The translations under genes and the position numbers were made by a program. From positions 104,405 to 168,404 of the forward strand of contig NZ_VCYH01000008.1 in assembly GCF_030464345.1 (NCBI RefSeq): a DNA stretch of 64,000 bases. Direction: 5' to 3'. Under the pieces are notes generated by a model. That model was not told where the DNA came from. It ran no database searches and saw only the letters and a program-made list of their open reading frames with translations. The first letter of the stretch is position 1, and the number at the start of each line of letters is the position of its first letter. The stretch is from Methanoculleus frigidifontis. GTDB taxonomy: Archaea; Halobacteriota; Methanomicrobia; Methanomicrobiales; Methanoculleaceae. Below, piece after piece: positions 50,166 through 58,966 of the stretch.

Positions 50166-50447
50166 CTATCCGTTCTTTTTCCTGAAAAAGAGGTTGCAGT
50201 GGCACTTTCCTGTTTCTTTGATCTCTTCTTCGTGATAGACGCAGGGGCAGATGATGATGCGGTCTTTCTCAGCGTCGCCGCTCCGGAGACGACAGGGGCA
50301 GTACTGCTCCCCGAACCGCTCTTTGTTCCGGGAAAGCCCCCGGAGAACCGTGTTCAGCTGCTTTTCGTCGGGGTTGAGGATCCAGCCCCGCTCTTTTGCG
50401 TAATTCCGCGCCCAGGCACGCATCTCCTCGATCGATTCTTCCGTCAT
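50166..50447 (-). CDS. Ferredoxin-thioredoxin reductase catalytic subunit-like protein
   Basis: A 93-residue protein with the FTR beta-subunit pattern of three CxC/CPC pairs: Cys50-Pro-Cys52, Cys67-Pro-Cys69 and Cys82-His-Cys84. These hold a 4Fe-4S cluster next to a redox-active disulfide. It likely passes electrons from ferredoxin to thioredoxin-like partners, with no alpha subunit, as in archaeal single-subunit forms. It follows purQ by 27 bp on the same strand, so it is probably co-transcribed with purS-purQ. Confidence 0.88.
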   Translation of the reverse strand: MTEESIEEMRAWARNYAKERGWILNPDEKQLNTVLRGLSRNKERFGEQYCPCRLRSGDAEKDRIIICPCVYHEEEIKETGKCHCNLFFRKKNG

Positions 50448-50474
50448 ACTCTCTGCTCCGACGATGGGATCTCT

Positions 50475-51176
50475 CTATCCGTGCTGTTCGATATGGGTTA
50501 TCATTGAGTTAAATATTCGTATACCTGCGTCCGACCCGAGCACCGTCTCCGACGCCCGCTCGGGGTGGGGCATCATGACCATCACGTTGCAGGCGCTGCC
50601 CCCGAGAATGCCGGTGATATTCTCCACCGAGCCGTTCGGGTTGCTCTCGGGCGTGACCTGCCCCTCTTCGTCGCAGAACCGGAACGCGACCCGCCCCTCC
50701 CGGTTCAGTGTCTCGACGACGCCCGGCGGCGCCACGTACCGCCCCTCCTTATGGGCGATGGGGATCTTGATGACGTCGCCTTTCCGGTACGCCGAGGTGA
50801 ACGGCGAGGTGTCGTTCTCGACCCGCAGGTGCACGTGGCGGGAGATGAACTTCGGGTAGGCGTTGAGCGTGAACGTGCCCGGAACCAGGCCTGCTTCAGA
50901 GCCTATCTGTGCTCCGTTGCAGATCCCGAGGATGAGGCGCCCCTCTTTCGCGTGCCGGAGAATGTCCTGCATGACCGGTGTCCGTGCCGCGATCGCCCCT
51001 GCCCGGAGATAGTCTCCATAGGAGAACCCGCCCGGGAGGACGACCGCGTCGTACGGCTGCTGCAGTCCGTCCTTGTACCAGACGAGGTCGGTCTCGACGC
51101 CGCAGACCTCTGCGAGGACGTGGTGGGTATCCCGATCGCAGTTGCTCCCGCCGAACTGGACGACCGCGAACCTCAT
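50475..51176 (-). CDS. purQ: Phosphoribosylformylglycinamidine synthase subunit PurQ
   Basis: A 233-residue class-I glutamine amidotransferase: VVQFGGSNCDRDTHHVL, VVLPGGFSYGDYLRAGAIA, LILGICNGAQIGSEAGLVPGTF (catalytic Cys in GICNG) and MPHPERASE (catalytic His/Glu). It supplies ammonia to PurL in purine synthesis. Overlaps purS by 4 bp. Confidence 0.94.
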   Translation of the reverse strand: MRFAVVQFGGSNCDRDTHHVLAEVCGVETDLVWYKDGLQQPYDAVVLPGGFSYGDYLRAGAIAARTPVMQDILRHAKEGRLILGICNGAQIGSEAGLVPGTFTLNAYPKFISRHVHLRVENDTSPFTSAYRKGDVIKIPIAHKEGRYVAPPGVVETLNREGRVAFRFCDEEGQVTPESNPNGSVENITGILGGSACNVMVMMPHPERASETVLGSDAGIRIFNSMITHIEQHG

Positions 51177-51418
51177 TCTGCGACCTCAACCGTATAGTGG
51201 TGGATGACGGGGTTTGCCAGCAGGCGTTCGCACATCTTCTCCGCTTCCGTGCGGGCGTCCTCCGGCGTCGGCGCATCCAGGGTAATCCGGAAGAGCCGTG
51301 CCGTGCGCAGGTGTTCGGTCTCGAAACCCAGGTTGGCGAGGGCGTGCCGGATGGCACGCGCCTCCGGGTCGAGCATTCCTTCTTTCAGTGCAATGGTGAT
51401 TGTTACATCATACTTCAT
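51173..51418 (-). CDS. purS: Phosphoribosylformylglycinamidine synthase subunit PurS
   Basis: An 81-residue protein, MKYDVTITIALKEGMLDPEARAIRHALANLGFE in blocks, ending HHYTVEVAE. Size and the GMLDPEARAI pattern are typical of PurS, which bridges PurQ and PurL. It overlaps purQ by 4 bp and lies 22 bp downstream of purC. ATG 51418 is used; the frame runs further upstream without a domain. Confidence 0.93.
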   Translation of the reverse strand: MKYDVTITIALKEGMLDPEARAIRHALANLGFETEHLRTARLFRITLDAPTPEDARTEAEKMCERLLANPVIHHYTVEVAE

Positions 51419-51440
51419 GGCAGTATTCCTCCCTGGAAAA

Positions 51441-52145
51441 TCAGGTGATGATCCGCTGCGCCACCCGAGAGTACTCGGCGACGACATCCCCTTTGTCGAA
51501 CCGGTATACATCCTTGTCCATCGACTGGCCGGTCTCTGCATCCCAGAGGCGCATCGAGTCCATGCTGATCTCGTCGCCGAGACAGATCTCGGCGTCCCCG
51601 CGGCCGAACTCGAGCTTGAAGTCGACGAGGGTGATGCCCCGCTCTGCAAGGTGCGCTCTGAGGATTTCGTTGATGGTGAGTGCCATCGCCTTGATCCGGT
51701 CGAGCTCTTCCCGCGTCGCCAGACCGAGTGCAAGGATCAGGTCGTCATTGAGCATGGGGTCGTGCCGGGTATCGTCTTTGTAGTCGATGACGATCACGGG
51801 CGGGTCGAGGGGCGCCCCCTCGGTGAAGGGATAGCGCCGGACGATCGAGCCTGCTGCGACGTTCCGGACGATGACCTCAATGGGTATCATCGCCAGTTCC
51901 TTCACCGCCATGGTGTCCGGGTCGATCATGCCGAGGAAGTGCGTCCTGATGCCGTTCTCTTCCAGCATCCGGAAGAAGAATGCCGAGACCTCGGCGTTGT
52001 ATCTCCCCTTCATGGTGAGAACGTCTTTCTTCTCGCCGTCGAAGGCCGTAATGTCGTCCCGGAACCGTACGATGAGCGTCCCCGGTACGTCGGACCGGTA
52101 GATCGTTTTTGCCTTGCCCTGGTACAGAAAGTCACGCTGTTGCAT
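51441..52145 (-). CDS. purC: SAICAR synthetase PurC
   Basis: A 234-residue enzyme with YQGKAKTIYRSD, TIVRFRDDITAFDGEKKD, VRNVAAGSIVRRYPF, DDTRHDPMLNDDLI and DFKLEFGRGDAEICLGDEISMDSMRLWD, the hallmarks of PurC. It couples CAIR and aspartate in purine synthesis. A GTATAAAGG TATA element (52173-52180) lies in the 44-bp gap after cofG, so purC has its own promoter, heading purC-purS-purQ-FTR. Confidence 0.95.
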   Translation of the reverse strand: MQQRDFLYQGKAKTIYRSDVPGTLIVRFRDDITAFDGEKKDVLTMKGRYNAEVSAFFFRMLEENGIRTHFLGMIDPDTMAVKELAMIPIEVIVRNVAAGSIVRRYPFTEGAPLDPPVIVIDYKDDTRHDPMLNDDLILALGLATREELDRIKAMALTINEILRAHLAERGITLVDFKLEFGRGDAEICLGDEISMDSMRLWDAETGQSMDKDVYRFDKGDVVAEYSRVAQRIIT

Positions 52146-52172
52146 GTCCTGATCTCTCCCTTATTTATTAGC

Positions 52173-52180
52173 CTTTATAC
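52173..52180 (-). promoter_or_regulatory. TATA box of the purC operon
   Basis: Minus-strand GTATAAAG about 30 bp upstream of the purC ATG (52145), followed by GGGAG and AGGA ribosome-site candidates. It starts transcription of purC, purS, purQ and probably the FTR gene independently of cofG. Confidence 0.6.
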
Positions 52181-52189
52181 TGAATGAGT

Positions 52190-53185
52190 CTATGCTTCAT
52201 CTCCGCCGCCGGCGGTATGAAGCCTGTCCGCGAGCCGGCGCACCAGGGGTTCGAGCGTCGGCGATACCCACCCTTTCTCGATGAAGCGCTGATAAATGCA
52301 GAGCCGCTCGCGCAGCACGGCGTCGCCGACGAGGTTCTGCAGCTGCTCGATCTGGGGCCACGGATGCTCCGGGTTGACGTAGTCGATGGTGAGCGGTGAG
52401 ATCCCGCCGAGGTCGTCGACGCCGCAGTCGATGAGGTAGGCGGCGTCGGCAAGGTTCGGCGGGATCTGCACCGCAACCTCCGGCGGGAGGATCTCCCGTG
52501 CGAGGCTGATCGCCCTGCAGAGGTCGTCGGTGCCGGGCACCGGTGCATGCTCCATCGCCGTCCCCTCTTTCGGGCAGAAGTTCTGGACGATGACCTCCTG
52601 GATATGGTCGTAGCGCCGGTGGAGGTCGCGGATGACCCGGAGCGACTCCTCACGGTCGTCCATCGTCTCGCCGATGCCGATCAGGATGCCGGTCGTGAAC
52701 GGGATCCGCAGTTTTCCTGCGTTCTCCATCATCTCGATCCGCACCGCAGGATCTTTCCCGGGCGAGTGTGCGTGCGCCTCCACCTCTGCCGTGGTCTCGA
52801 GCATCAGCCCCATGCTGGCGTTCACCTCGCGCAGCCGCTCGAGCTCGGCATACGTGAGTATCCCGGCGTTGGTGTGCGGCAGGAGTCCGCGGTCGATGGC
52901 TGCACAGCAGAGATCGTAGCAGTAGTCCAGAATGTCGCCGTACCCGAGGGCGCTGAGCAGGCCCGGGAATCCCGGCACCCGTCCCGGACGCTCGCCGAAG
53001 GTGAAGAGCGCCTCCGTGACTCCGACCCTCGCGCCGCTGTCAAGGGTGCGGAGCACCTCGCCCGGGGGCAGGATGCACCCGTCCTGCGCCGGTGTTCTGA
53101 AACAGCAGTAGCTGCACCGGTTGAAGCAGACGGTTGTCAGGGGGAGGAAGACATTCTTTGAGAAGGTGATTTCCCGGCGGTGCAT
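52190..53185 (-). CDS. cofG: 7,8-didemethyl-8-hydroxy-5-deazariboflavin synthase subunit CofG
   Basis: A 331-residue radical SAM protein: MHRREITFSKNVFLPLTTVC then the cluster motif Cys20-xxx-Cys24-xx-Cys27, ALFTFGERPG, CYDLCCAAIDRGLLPHTNAGILTYAEL, GLMLETTAEVEAHAHSPGKDP, FTTGILIGIGETMDDREESLRVI and VIVQNFCPKEGTAM. Together these identify CofG, which with CofH builds the deazaflavin ring of F420. cofH is not in this window. ATG 53185 begins the domain; the frame runs on to 53413 through a non-coding region. Confidence 0.93.
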   Translation of the reverse strand: MHRREITFSKNVFLPLTTVCFNRCSYCCFRTPAQDGCILPPGEVLRTLDSGARVGVTEALFTFGERPGRVPGFPGLLSALGYGDILDYCYDLCCAAIDRGLLPHTNAGILTYAELERLREVNASMGLMLETTAEVEAHAHSPGKDPAVRIEMMENAGKLRIPFTTGILIGIGETMDDREESLRVIRDLHRRYDHIQEVIVQNFCPKEGTAMEHAPVPGTDDLCRAISLAREILPPEVAVQIPPNLADAAYLIDCGVDDLGGISPLTIDYVNPEHPWPQIEQLQNLVGDAVLRERLCIYQRFIEKGWVSPTLEPLVRRLADRLHTAGGGDEA

Positions 53186-53921
53186 AGGTACTAATCTGCA
53201 CCGGCCCTCTTCAACCTTCGGACAGGCGGGTCCGGAGAAACCCGTCCGGCGGTGTTCGCGGCGGGTATTTTCGCGATTTTGCTTTCGGCCGAAGGTTTGC
53301 CCCGCCCCGGCATGCCGGGGTAGTGCTCCAGCATATACCTGATACGTGATCGCAGAGAATCCGACCGAAATTACGCTATCCACCAACCCGCGTTCATGAC
53401 AAAAAAATACCACGGGGAGAAGATTTCCAGTATCGGGATTTGGTGAAGCTCTCTTCCGGCTGTCATGCTTCCCTGACGAGATTGGTGCCTGATCAGGCCG
53501 GTTCCCGAAGTTCGGCCTTCTTTCTCACGCATGCCCGCATGCCGTGGACCGTGGCGGCTATCGCCATGGGGGTGGGGCCGACGGGGAGGGGTTTTCCCCT
53601 CCCCTGTCTCCCGCGAAGATCCCCAGACATCGTCAACCCCACCCGGCTTCCGGCCTCCTCCCCCGCCCCCAGGGGCGGGGGCAGTCATGGCGATACCCAG
53701 GGGAAAGCCGTGCCCCGGGGTGCAATCAATCGGGAACTCCCGGACGCGATCGCAACAACGGGAGTATCAGGTGTTTCGTAGGGCACTGCCCATGCCGCGG
53801 ACCGTGGCGGTGCGATCCCGGGGCGGGGCGGACCGGGAAGGTGGCAGGGGAGCGGATTTCCGGCTGGTCTGCTTCGAGGGTAGCGATGGCTTTTTGTCGA
53901 TCACTGGACAACCGGTTTTGA
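53186..53921. other. Gene-free, structured, GC-rich region between cofG and cofC
   Basis: About 735 bp without a credible gene. It holds a 16-bp palindrome CCCCGGCATGCCGGGG (53305-53320), a 9-bp-stem hairpin (GGGGAGGGG-TTTT-CCCCTCCCC, 53583-53604), a 10-bp-stem hairpin with a 2-nt loop (53660-53681), an enclosing inverted repeat TATCGCCATG/CATGGCGATA (53559-53568 and 53686-53695), and a diverged direct repeat starting CATGCCGYGGACCGTGGCGG at 53538 and 53791. Frames here have odd composition and no start signals. It may be an old mobile remnant, a structured RNA or terminators. Confidence 0.55.
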
Positions 53922-54563
53922 ATGTATTTTCACGCCCTGATCCCCTTCAAGCCGGTCAACCCCAAGACCCGGCTATCCTGCGTCCTCGACCAGGAGGAGC
54001 GCGAAGCCTTCGCCCGGTGCATGCTCGACGACGTGATCGGCGCCGTGCTGAAGTCCGGGTGCAGCGCGACCCTCCTCTGCACGGACCCGTTCGAGCACGA
54101 GGACGCCCTCATCGCCGTGCGCAGAGAGCCGCTCAACGACGCCATCAACTGGGCGCTCCCCCAGTTCCACTGCCCGGCGCTGATCATCATGGCCGATATC
54201 CCGCTCGTCAGGGCAGGCGACATCCAGCGCCTCGTCTCGACCGCGAAGGACATGGCGATCGTGCCGGGGCGTGGCGGCGGGACGAACGCGATCTTTCTGA
54301 AAAAGCCGCGCTGTTTCCGTGCCGACTATTATGGGGCGAGTTTCCTCGATCATATGCGGATAGCCGAAGAGTGCGGGTTCTCGGTCGAGGTCATCGACTC
54401 GTACCGGATGTCGACCGATATGGACGAAAAAGAGGATCTGGTCGAGCTGCTGATCCACGGGCGGGGGAAGAGCAGGGAGTTTTTAGAGCGGCTCGGGTTC
54501 GCTCTTTCGATCGAGAAGGGACGGGTGGGCGTGAAGCGCCGTTCCCATGAAGAGACACTCTGA
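53922..54563 (+). CDS. cofC: 2-phospho-L-lactate guanylyltransferase CofC
   Basis: A 213-residue nucleotidyltransferase: FHALIPFKPVNPKTRLSCVLDQEEREAFARCML, LNDAINWALPQF, LIIMADIPLVRAGDIQRL, VPGRGGGTNAIFLKKP and YRMSTDMDEKEDLVELLIHG. This is the CofC pattern, activating 2-phospholactate (or a PEP-like precursor) for F420 side-chain assembly. Its last 81 bp lie antisense to the end of cofE, so both genes overlap tail to tail. Confidence 0.92.
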   Translation: MYFHALIPFKPVNPKTRLSCVLDQEEREAFARCMLDDVIGAVLKSGCSATLLCTDPFEHEDALIAVRREPLNDAINWALPQFHCPALIIMADIPLVRAGDIQRLVSTAKDMAIVPGRGGGTNAIFLKKPRCFRADYYGASFLDHMRIAEECGFSVEVIDSYRMSTDMDEKEDLVELLIHGRGKSREFLERLGFALSIEKGRVGVKRRSHEETL

Positions 54564-55295
54564 GGCGTCGATCGCGGCCACGCCCGAGTAATCTCCTATC
54601 GGGAGCCCCGACCCGCGGATGACCGCGCCGGGGACGCACTCGTCCGCCTCTCCCATCACGAGTTCCGCCGCCGATGCAAGGCAGTCGGCGACGGCCCTTT
54701 TTGTGACGTGCAGTTCCCTGCCGAAGAGATCGGTCCTGCCGCATTCGTCGATCGCCGACAGCAGCCCGGAGCACCCGATGGCAACCCCGCTCGACCCGAG
54801 GCGCATGGCGTGCGTCCTGCTGTCGGCGACGATGACGCCGACCTCGGCGGCGCAGCGCTCCCGGATCCCGGCGCGGATCCGCGCCGCGCTTGCGTCCGGG
54901 TCGACCGGGAGAAGAACGACGGAGCCCGGGGGGGCGTTCGAGGCGTCGACTCCTGCGTTGGGGAGGAGCGTCCCGTTCTTCAGGCAGAGCAGAAACCCGG
55001 GGATCCCGCCGACGACCCTGTCGCTCTCATCGAGGACGATCTGGACGAGGCGGGGGTCTATGCCGTACTCCGCGCCGAGCCGGTCGGCCTGCTCCGAAGG
55101 TTCCACGCTGCTGATGGCGACCACCCTCCCTTCTGCGGTGGCGAGGGGCGACTCCGCGACGACGATGATGTCGCCGTCCTGAAATCCGCCGTATTCGGTT
55201 TCGGCGCATGCTGCCGCGAGATGGGAGACGACATCGTCCCCGGGGTGCAGGAGATCGGTCTTCAACCCGAATACGCAGAATGCATTCCTGTTCAT
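54483..55295 (-). CDS. cofE: Coenzyme F420:L-glutamate ligase-like protein CofE
   Basis: A 270-residue protein with CofE features: FGLKTDLLHPGDDVVSHL, DGDIIVVAESPLATAEGRVV, GGIPGFLLCLKNGTLLPNAGVDASNAP, VGVIVADSRTHAMRLGSSGVAIGCSGL, DLFGRELHVTKRAVADCLASAAELVMGEADE. It adds glutamate to F420-0. The match is clear in the middle and in the LFGRELxVTKRAVAD block. It overlaps folP by 4 bp and cofC by 81 bp. Confidence 0.9.
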   Translation of the reverse strand: MNRNAFCVFGLKTDLLHPGDDVVSHLAAACAETEYGGFQDGDIIVVAESPLATAEGRVVAISSVEPSEQADRLGAEYGIDPRLVQIVLDESDRVVGGIPGFLLCLKNGTLLPNAGVDASNAPPGSVVLLPVDPDASAARIRAGIRERCAAEVGVIVADSRTHAMRLGSSGVAIGCSGLLSAIDECGRTDLFGRELHVTKRAVADCLASAAELVMGEADECVPGAVIRGSGLPIGDYSGVAAIDASECLFMGTALHAHPSLLDRKSEPEPL

Positions 55296-56101
55296 GCTTT
55301 CACCATTTCTTCATACACCTTCAGGAGGTCGGCGGTCTCCTGCACGTCGTGGCACCGGACGGCCGCCGCACCGCGTTCGATCAGCATCAGGGTGGCCGCG
55401 AGCGTTCCGGCGAGGCGGCCCTGCGCCGGGCGACCCAGCAGGTCGCCGATGAACGTCTTTCTGGAGATCGCCGCGAGGAGCGGGCGGTCGAGCGCCTGGA
55501 ACTCGTCGAATCTCCGGCAGATCTCCCAGTCGTCCTCACTCGAGCGCTCGGGCGTCCACCTGCCGACGCCGGGGTCGAGGATGTAGTTCTCGATCCCGTA
55601 GCGCACGCAGCGTTCCTGCACCGCCCGGAGCGCCTGCAGCGTGGCATCGAAGCCGACGGCGTCGCCCGGCCGGGTGACGCTCGCCATCGCAACGACCGGC
55701 AGACCCGATTCGGCGGCCAGACGGGCAAAATCCGCGTCGGCGAGCCCGCGGATGTCGTTTATCCCGTGGATCTCGTGCCGAAGGCAGACCTCGAGCACCT
55801 CCGGGTGCACCGTGTCGACCGAGACGGGAAAGCCGGTCCCGTCCAGCTCCGTGAGTGCCGCATCGATCCGGGTGATCTCCTCGGCGACGCTCAGCGGCGG
55901 TGCGGCGGGAGCCGTGCTTCTGGCACCGATATCAAGCAGGTCGGCTCCCTGTTCGTGCATCCGGGCTGCCCGGTCATACACGTCCGGTGCGGCCGCATAG
56001 GAGCCGGAGTAAAAAGATTCGGGGCTGCAGTTGATGACACCCATCAGGCGGACGGGAGCGCCGCCGCCTATCCGGATCCCATCTATAACGCAGGGTCGCA
56101 T
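55292..56101 (-). CDS. folP: Dihydropteroate synthase-like protein FolP
   Basis: A 269-residue TIM-barrel protein: [35 protein letters not shown] (pterin-site), [38 protein letters not shown] and [16 protein letters not shown]. These are the dihydropteroate synthase signatures. In methanogens that also use tetrahydrosarcinapterin, a true folate role or a related pterin role are both possible. It overlaps folD by 19 bp. Confidence 0.88.
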   Translation of the reverse strand: MRPCVIDGIRIGGGAPVRLMGVINCSPESFYSGSYAAAPDVYDRAARMHEQGADLLDIGARSTAPAAPPLSVAEEITRIDAALTELDGTGFPVSVDTVHPEVLEVCLRHEIHGINDIRGLADADFARLAAESGLPVVAMASVTRPGDAVGFDATLQALRAVQERCVRYGIENYILDPGVGRWTPERSSEDDWEICRRFDEFQALDRPLLAAISRKTFIGDLLGRPAQGRLAGTLAATLMLIERGAAAVRCHDVQETADLLKVYEEMVKA

Positions 56102-56928
56102 GCTCTCAGCGTTGCAGCCAGGAACGTCTGCTCCATGAGTGTGGCGATCGTCATCGGGCCGACCCCGCCCGGCACCGGGGTGATGGCTCCCGCCTTCCCG
56201 GCAACGGCCGCAAAGTCTACGTCCCCACAGAGTTTCCCGTTCTCGTCGTAGTTGATCCCGACGTCGATGACCGTCGCACCTTCCCCGACCATATCGGGGC
56301 CGACGAACCGCGCCTTCCCGACCGCGCTGACGAGGATGTCTGCAGAACGCATCTCATCTGCAAGGTTCTGCGTTCTGCTGTGGCAGATCGTGACCGTCGC
56401 ATCGGCGTTGAGCAGGAGCGCCGCCATAGGCCTGCCGACGTCGATGCTCCGCCCGACGACGACGGCGCGCTTCCCGGCCGTCTCGATGCCGTACTCGGCG
56501 AGGATCGTCATGATCCCCTTCGGCGTGCAGGGCGAGAAGACCGGCGTCCCGGCGAGCAGGCGGCCGAGACTGTACGGGTGAAACCCGTCGACATCCTTCC
56601 CGGGTGAGACCGCCTCGATGACGCGCGCCGTCTCGACCTGTCCGGGAAGCGGGAGCTGGACCAGGATGCCGTTGATATCGGGGTCGCGGTTCAGGCGGGC
56701 GACCGTCTCGAGCACCCGCTCGGTGGACGCGTCCTCGGGGAGTTCGATGCCGACGGAGCCGATGCCGACCCGTTCGCAGGCACGGTGCTTCATCCTGACG
56801 TAGAGCTGCGATCCCGGGTCTTCGCCGACGATGACGGTCGCGAGGCGGGGGTAGAGCCCCGACTCCTCGATCCGCTCCTTGAGTATCTCAAGTCTCTTTT
56901 CGGAGACCTTTTTGCCGTCCAGTATCAT
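56083..56928 (-). CDS. folD: Methylene-tetrahydrofolate dehydrogenase/cyclohydrolase FolD
   Basis: A 281-residue enzyme: [38 protein letters not shown] (catalytic Lys in RMKH), [58 protein letters not shown] and [18 protein letters not shown], all FolD motifs. It interconverts C1 units on tetrahydrofolate. Overlaps glyA by 4 bp and folP by 19 bp. Confidence 0.94.
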   Translation of the reverse strand: MILDGKKVSEKRLEILKERIEESGLYPRLATVIVGEDPGSQLYVRMKHRACERVGIGSVGIELPEDASTERVLETVARLNRDPDINGILVQLPLPGQVETARVIEAVSPGKDVDGFHPYSLGRLLAGTPVFSPCTPKGIMTILAEYGIETAGKRAVVVGRSIDVGRPMAALLLNADATVTICHSRTQNLADEMRSADILVSAVGKARFVGPDMVGEGATVIDVGINYDENGKLCGDVDFAAVAGKAGAITPVPGGVGPMTIATLMEQTFLAATLRACDPAL

Positions 56929-58196
56929 GCGATTTCGGGGTACAGGGGATACCTGCTCGCCATGGCGACGACTTCCTCTCTGACCTCGTCGATGGCCTTC
57001 TTGGAGTTCTTGTCGCGGGCGACGTCCTTGAGCACGCGGGCGATCCAGTCTCCGATCTGCTTCATCTCTTCTTCCTTCATGCCGCGGGAGGTCACGGCGG
57101 GCGTCCCGATCCGCAGGCCGCTCGTGACGAAGGGGCTGAGCTGCTCGCGGGGGATCGTGTTCTTGTTGACCGTGATGCCCGCCTCGCCGAGGGCGTTCTC
57201 GGCCGCAAGACCGGTCAGGTGCTCGCCGTTCGTGGAGATGCCCGTCAGGTCGAGGAGGATTAAGTGGTTGTCGGTTCCGCCGGAGACGATGTCGAGGCCT
57301 TCAGCGCTGAGCACCTCTGCCATGGTCTTCGCGTTCTTGATGACCTGTCCGCAGTAGTCCTTGAACGAGGGGTGCATCGCCTCTCTGAAGCAGACCGCCT
57401 TTGCGGCGATGACGTGCATCAGGGGGCCGCCCTGCATCCCCGGGAAGACCGATTTGTCGATGGCGGGCGCGTCCTCTTTGCTGCACATGATGGCGCCGCC
57501 GCGCGGCCCGCGGAGCGTCTTGTGCGTGGTGGTGGTGACGTAGTCGACGACGCCGACCGGGTTGTTGTGGTGGCCGGTGGCGCAGAGCCCTGCGATGTGG
57601 GCGATGTCGGCCATGCAGGAGGCACCGACGCCTTCGGCGATCTCCTGGAACGCCTTGAAGTCGATCTCGCGCGGGTAGGCGCTTGCACCGCAGACGATCA
57701 TGGACGGTTTGACGATCCGCGCCATCTCTTCGAGTGCGGCGTAGTCGAGCGTCTCGCTCTCGGGGTCGACGCCGTACTGGAAGATCGAGTACCACTTGCC
57801 GCTGATGTTGACCGGTGAACCGTGCGAGAGATGCCCTCCCTGCGTGAGGCTCTGGCTCATGATCCTGTCCTTGTAGTTTAAGTACGCAAAATAGACCGCC
57901 TGGTTTGCCTGGCTTCCGGAGTGAGGCTGCACGTTGGCGTGTTCCGCCCCGAAGAGCTCGCACATCCGGTCGCGCGCCAGGTTCTCCACGACATCGTGGT
58001 ACTCGCAGCCGCCGTAGTAGCGCTTTCCGGGATAGCCCTCGGCATATTTGTTGGTCATTATTGACCCCATTGCTTCGAGAACGTTTCTGCTGACGATGTT
58101 TTCGGAAGCAATGAGTTCCAATCCATTGAGCTGACGCAGGCGTTCGCTCTCAATGACGCCTGCGACTTCAGGATCGAATTGTGCCAGATGAGACAT
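56925..58196 (-). CDS. glyA: Serine hydroxymethyltransferase GlyA
   Basis: A 423-residue PLP enzyme: [72 protein letters not shown] (PLP-Lys about 226), [30 protein letters not shown] block. It moves the serine C1 to a folate or pterin. First gene of glyA-folD-folP-cofE; divergent from the smc operon across an AT-rich promoter region of about 100 bp. Confidence 0.96.
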   Translation of the reverse strand: MSHLAQFDPEVAGVIESERLRQLNGLELIASENIVSRNVLEAMGSIMTNKYAEGYPGKRYYGGCEYHDVVENLARDRMCELFGAEHANVQPHSGSQANQAVYFAYLNYKDRIMSQSLTQGGHLSHGSPVNISGKWYSIFQYGVDPESETLDYAALEEMARIVKPSMIVCGASAYPREIDFKAFQEIAEGVGASCMADIAHIAGLCATGHHNNPVGVVDYVTTTTHKTLRGPRGGAIMCSKEDAPAIDKSVFPGMQGGPLMHVIAAKAVCFREAMHPSFKDYCGQVIKNAKTMAEVLSAEGLDIVSGGTDNHLILLDLTGISTNGEHLTGLAAENALGEAGITVNKNTIPREQLSPFVTSGLRIGTPAVTSRGMKEEEMKQIGDWIARVLKDVARDKNSKKAIDEVREEVVAMASRYPLYPEIA

Positions 58197-58297
58197 GTAA
58201 AAAAAGGTTGCCGTGAAGAGGTAATATTCTTTCTTCCGTCGAATGTAAATGAAATATTAATACGTAAGCACCATCAAGGTTAATTTTGAGGGAAATA

Positions 58298-58954
58298 ATG
58301 GCACAAAAAGATGCGCGGATTCGGTTTCTGGAGCGGGAACTTGCAGACCGGGAAGCGGAAGTAGAAACATTAAAGGGGGCGGAAACTACGGAAATTTCAC
58401 AGATTGATGATGAGCGGCTGCGCGACGTTGAGCGGAAAATCGCGGATATCGAAGCCCTGGTGAAGGGTTTGACCGGTGAAATGCTCGATCTCAAATCGAT
58501 CGTCATGAAAATGCAGCGGCAGGCGGATGAGCGCGGAAAGGCTGCATTGCCGGCCGAGCCGCGGAAAGCGGAGATGCCGAAGGAGCCGGCTGCGGCAGAG
58601 CCCGAGCGGCCGGTGCTGAGCGCCCGGCGGCCTGTCCGCGAGGGTGCGGCGGCGAAGCAGGAGCCTCCGGCAGTCCGCGCAGCCCGCAGGGAGTCCGAGC
58701 GTCCGGCGCCGGAGGATGCCGACGATCTCGAGCTGATCATGCAGAACGACGGGACGCTCAAGCCCGAACGGCGGGGGGGTTCCGAGTACATCGTCGCGAG
58801 CACCCGGTACGACAACAAACCCATGAGCGGCGGGCGGAAGGGGTCGTCCGACAGCCTCGTCGTCGCCGATTCCGGGCAGCGGCGCCGGAAAGAAGCCGAC
58901 AACATTATTCATGCAGAAGATGACGATACTATCGAGTTTGATTCGAAGCAGTAG
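58298..58954 (+). CDS. Coiled-coil protein of the smc operon (unknown function)
   Basis: A 218-residue protein with an N-terminal heptad coiled coil (RIRFLERELADREAEVETLKG; ERLRDVERKIADIEALVKGLTGEML), a long polar, Pro/Ala/Glu-rich linker and a C-terminal acidic end (HAEDDDTIEFDSKQ). ATG 58298 has GAGG 8 nt upstream. It is separated from smc by only 12 bp and precedes it in the same direction. It may be an SMC accessory or recruitment factor, by position only. Confidence 0.7.
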   Translation: MAQKDARIRFLERELADREAEVETLKGAETTEISQIDDERLRDVERKIADIEALVKGLTGEMLDLKSIVMKMQRQADERGKAALPAEPRKAEMPKEPAAAEPERPVLSARRPVREGAAAKQEPPAVRAARRESERPAPEDADDLELIMQNDGTLKPERRGGSEYIVASTRYDNKPMSGGRKGSSDSLVVADSGQRRRKEADNIIHAEDDDTIEFDSKQ

Positions 58955-58966
58955 GGAGCCTGATCC

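Noticed and set aside
53440..53781. 113-codon frame in the cofG-cofC gap
   Set aside because: Starts at TTG without a ribosome site, crosses two strong hairpins and has odd Pro/Gly/Arg composition.
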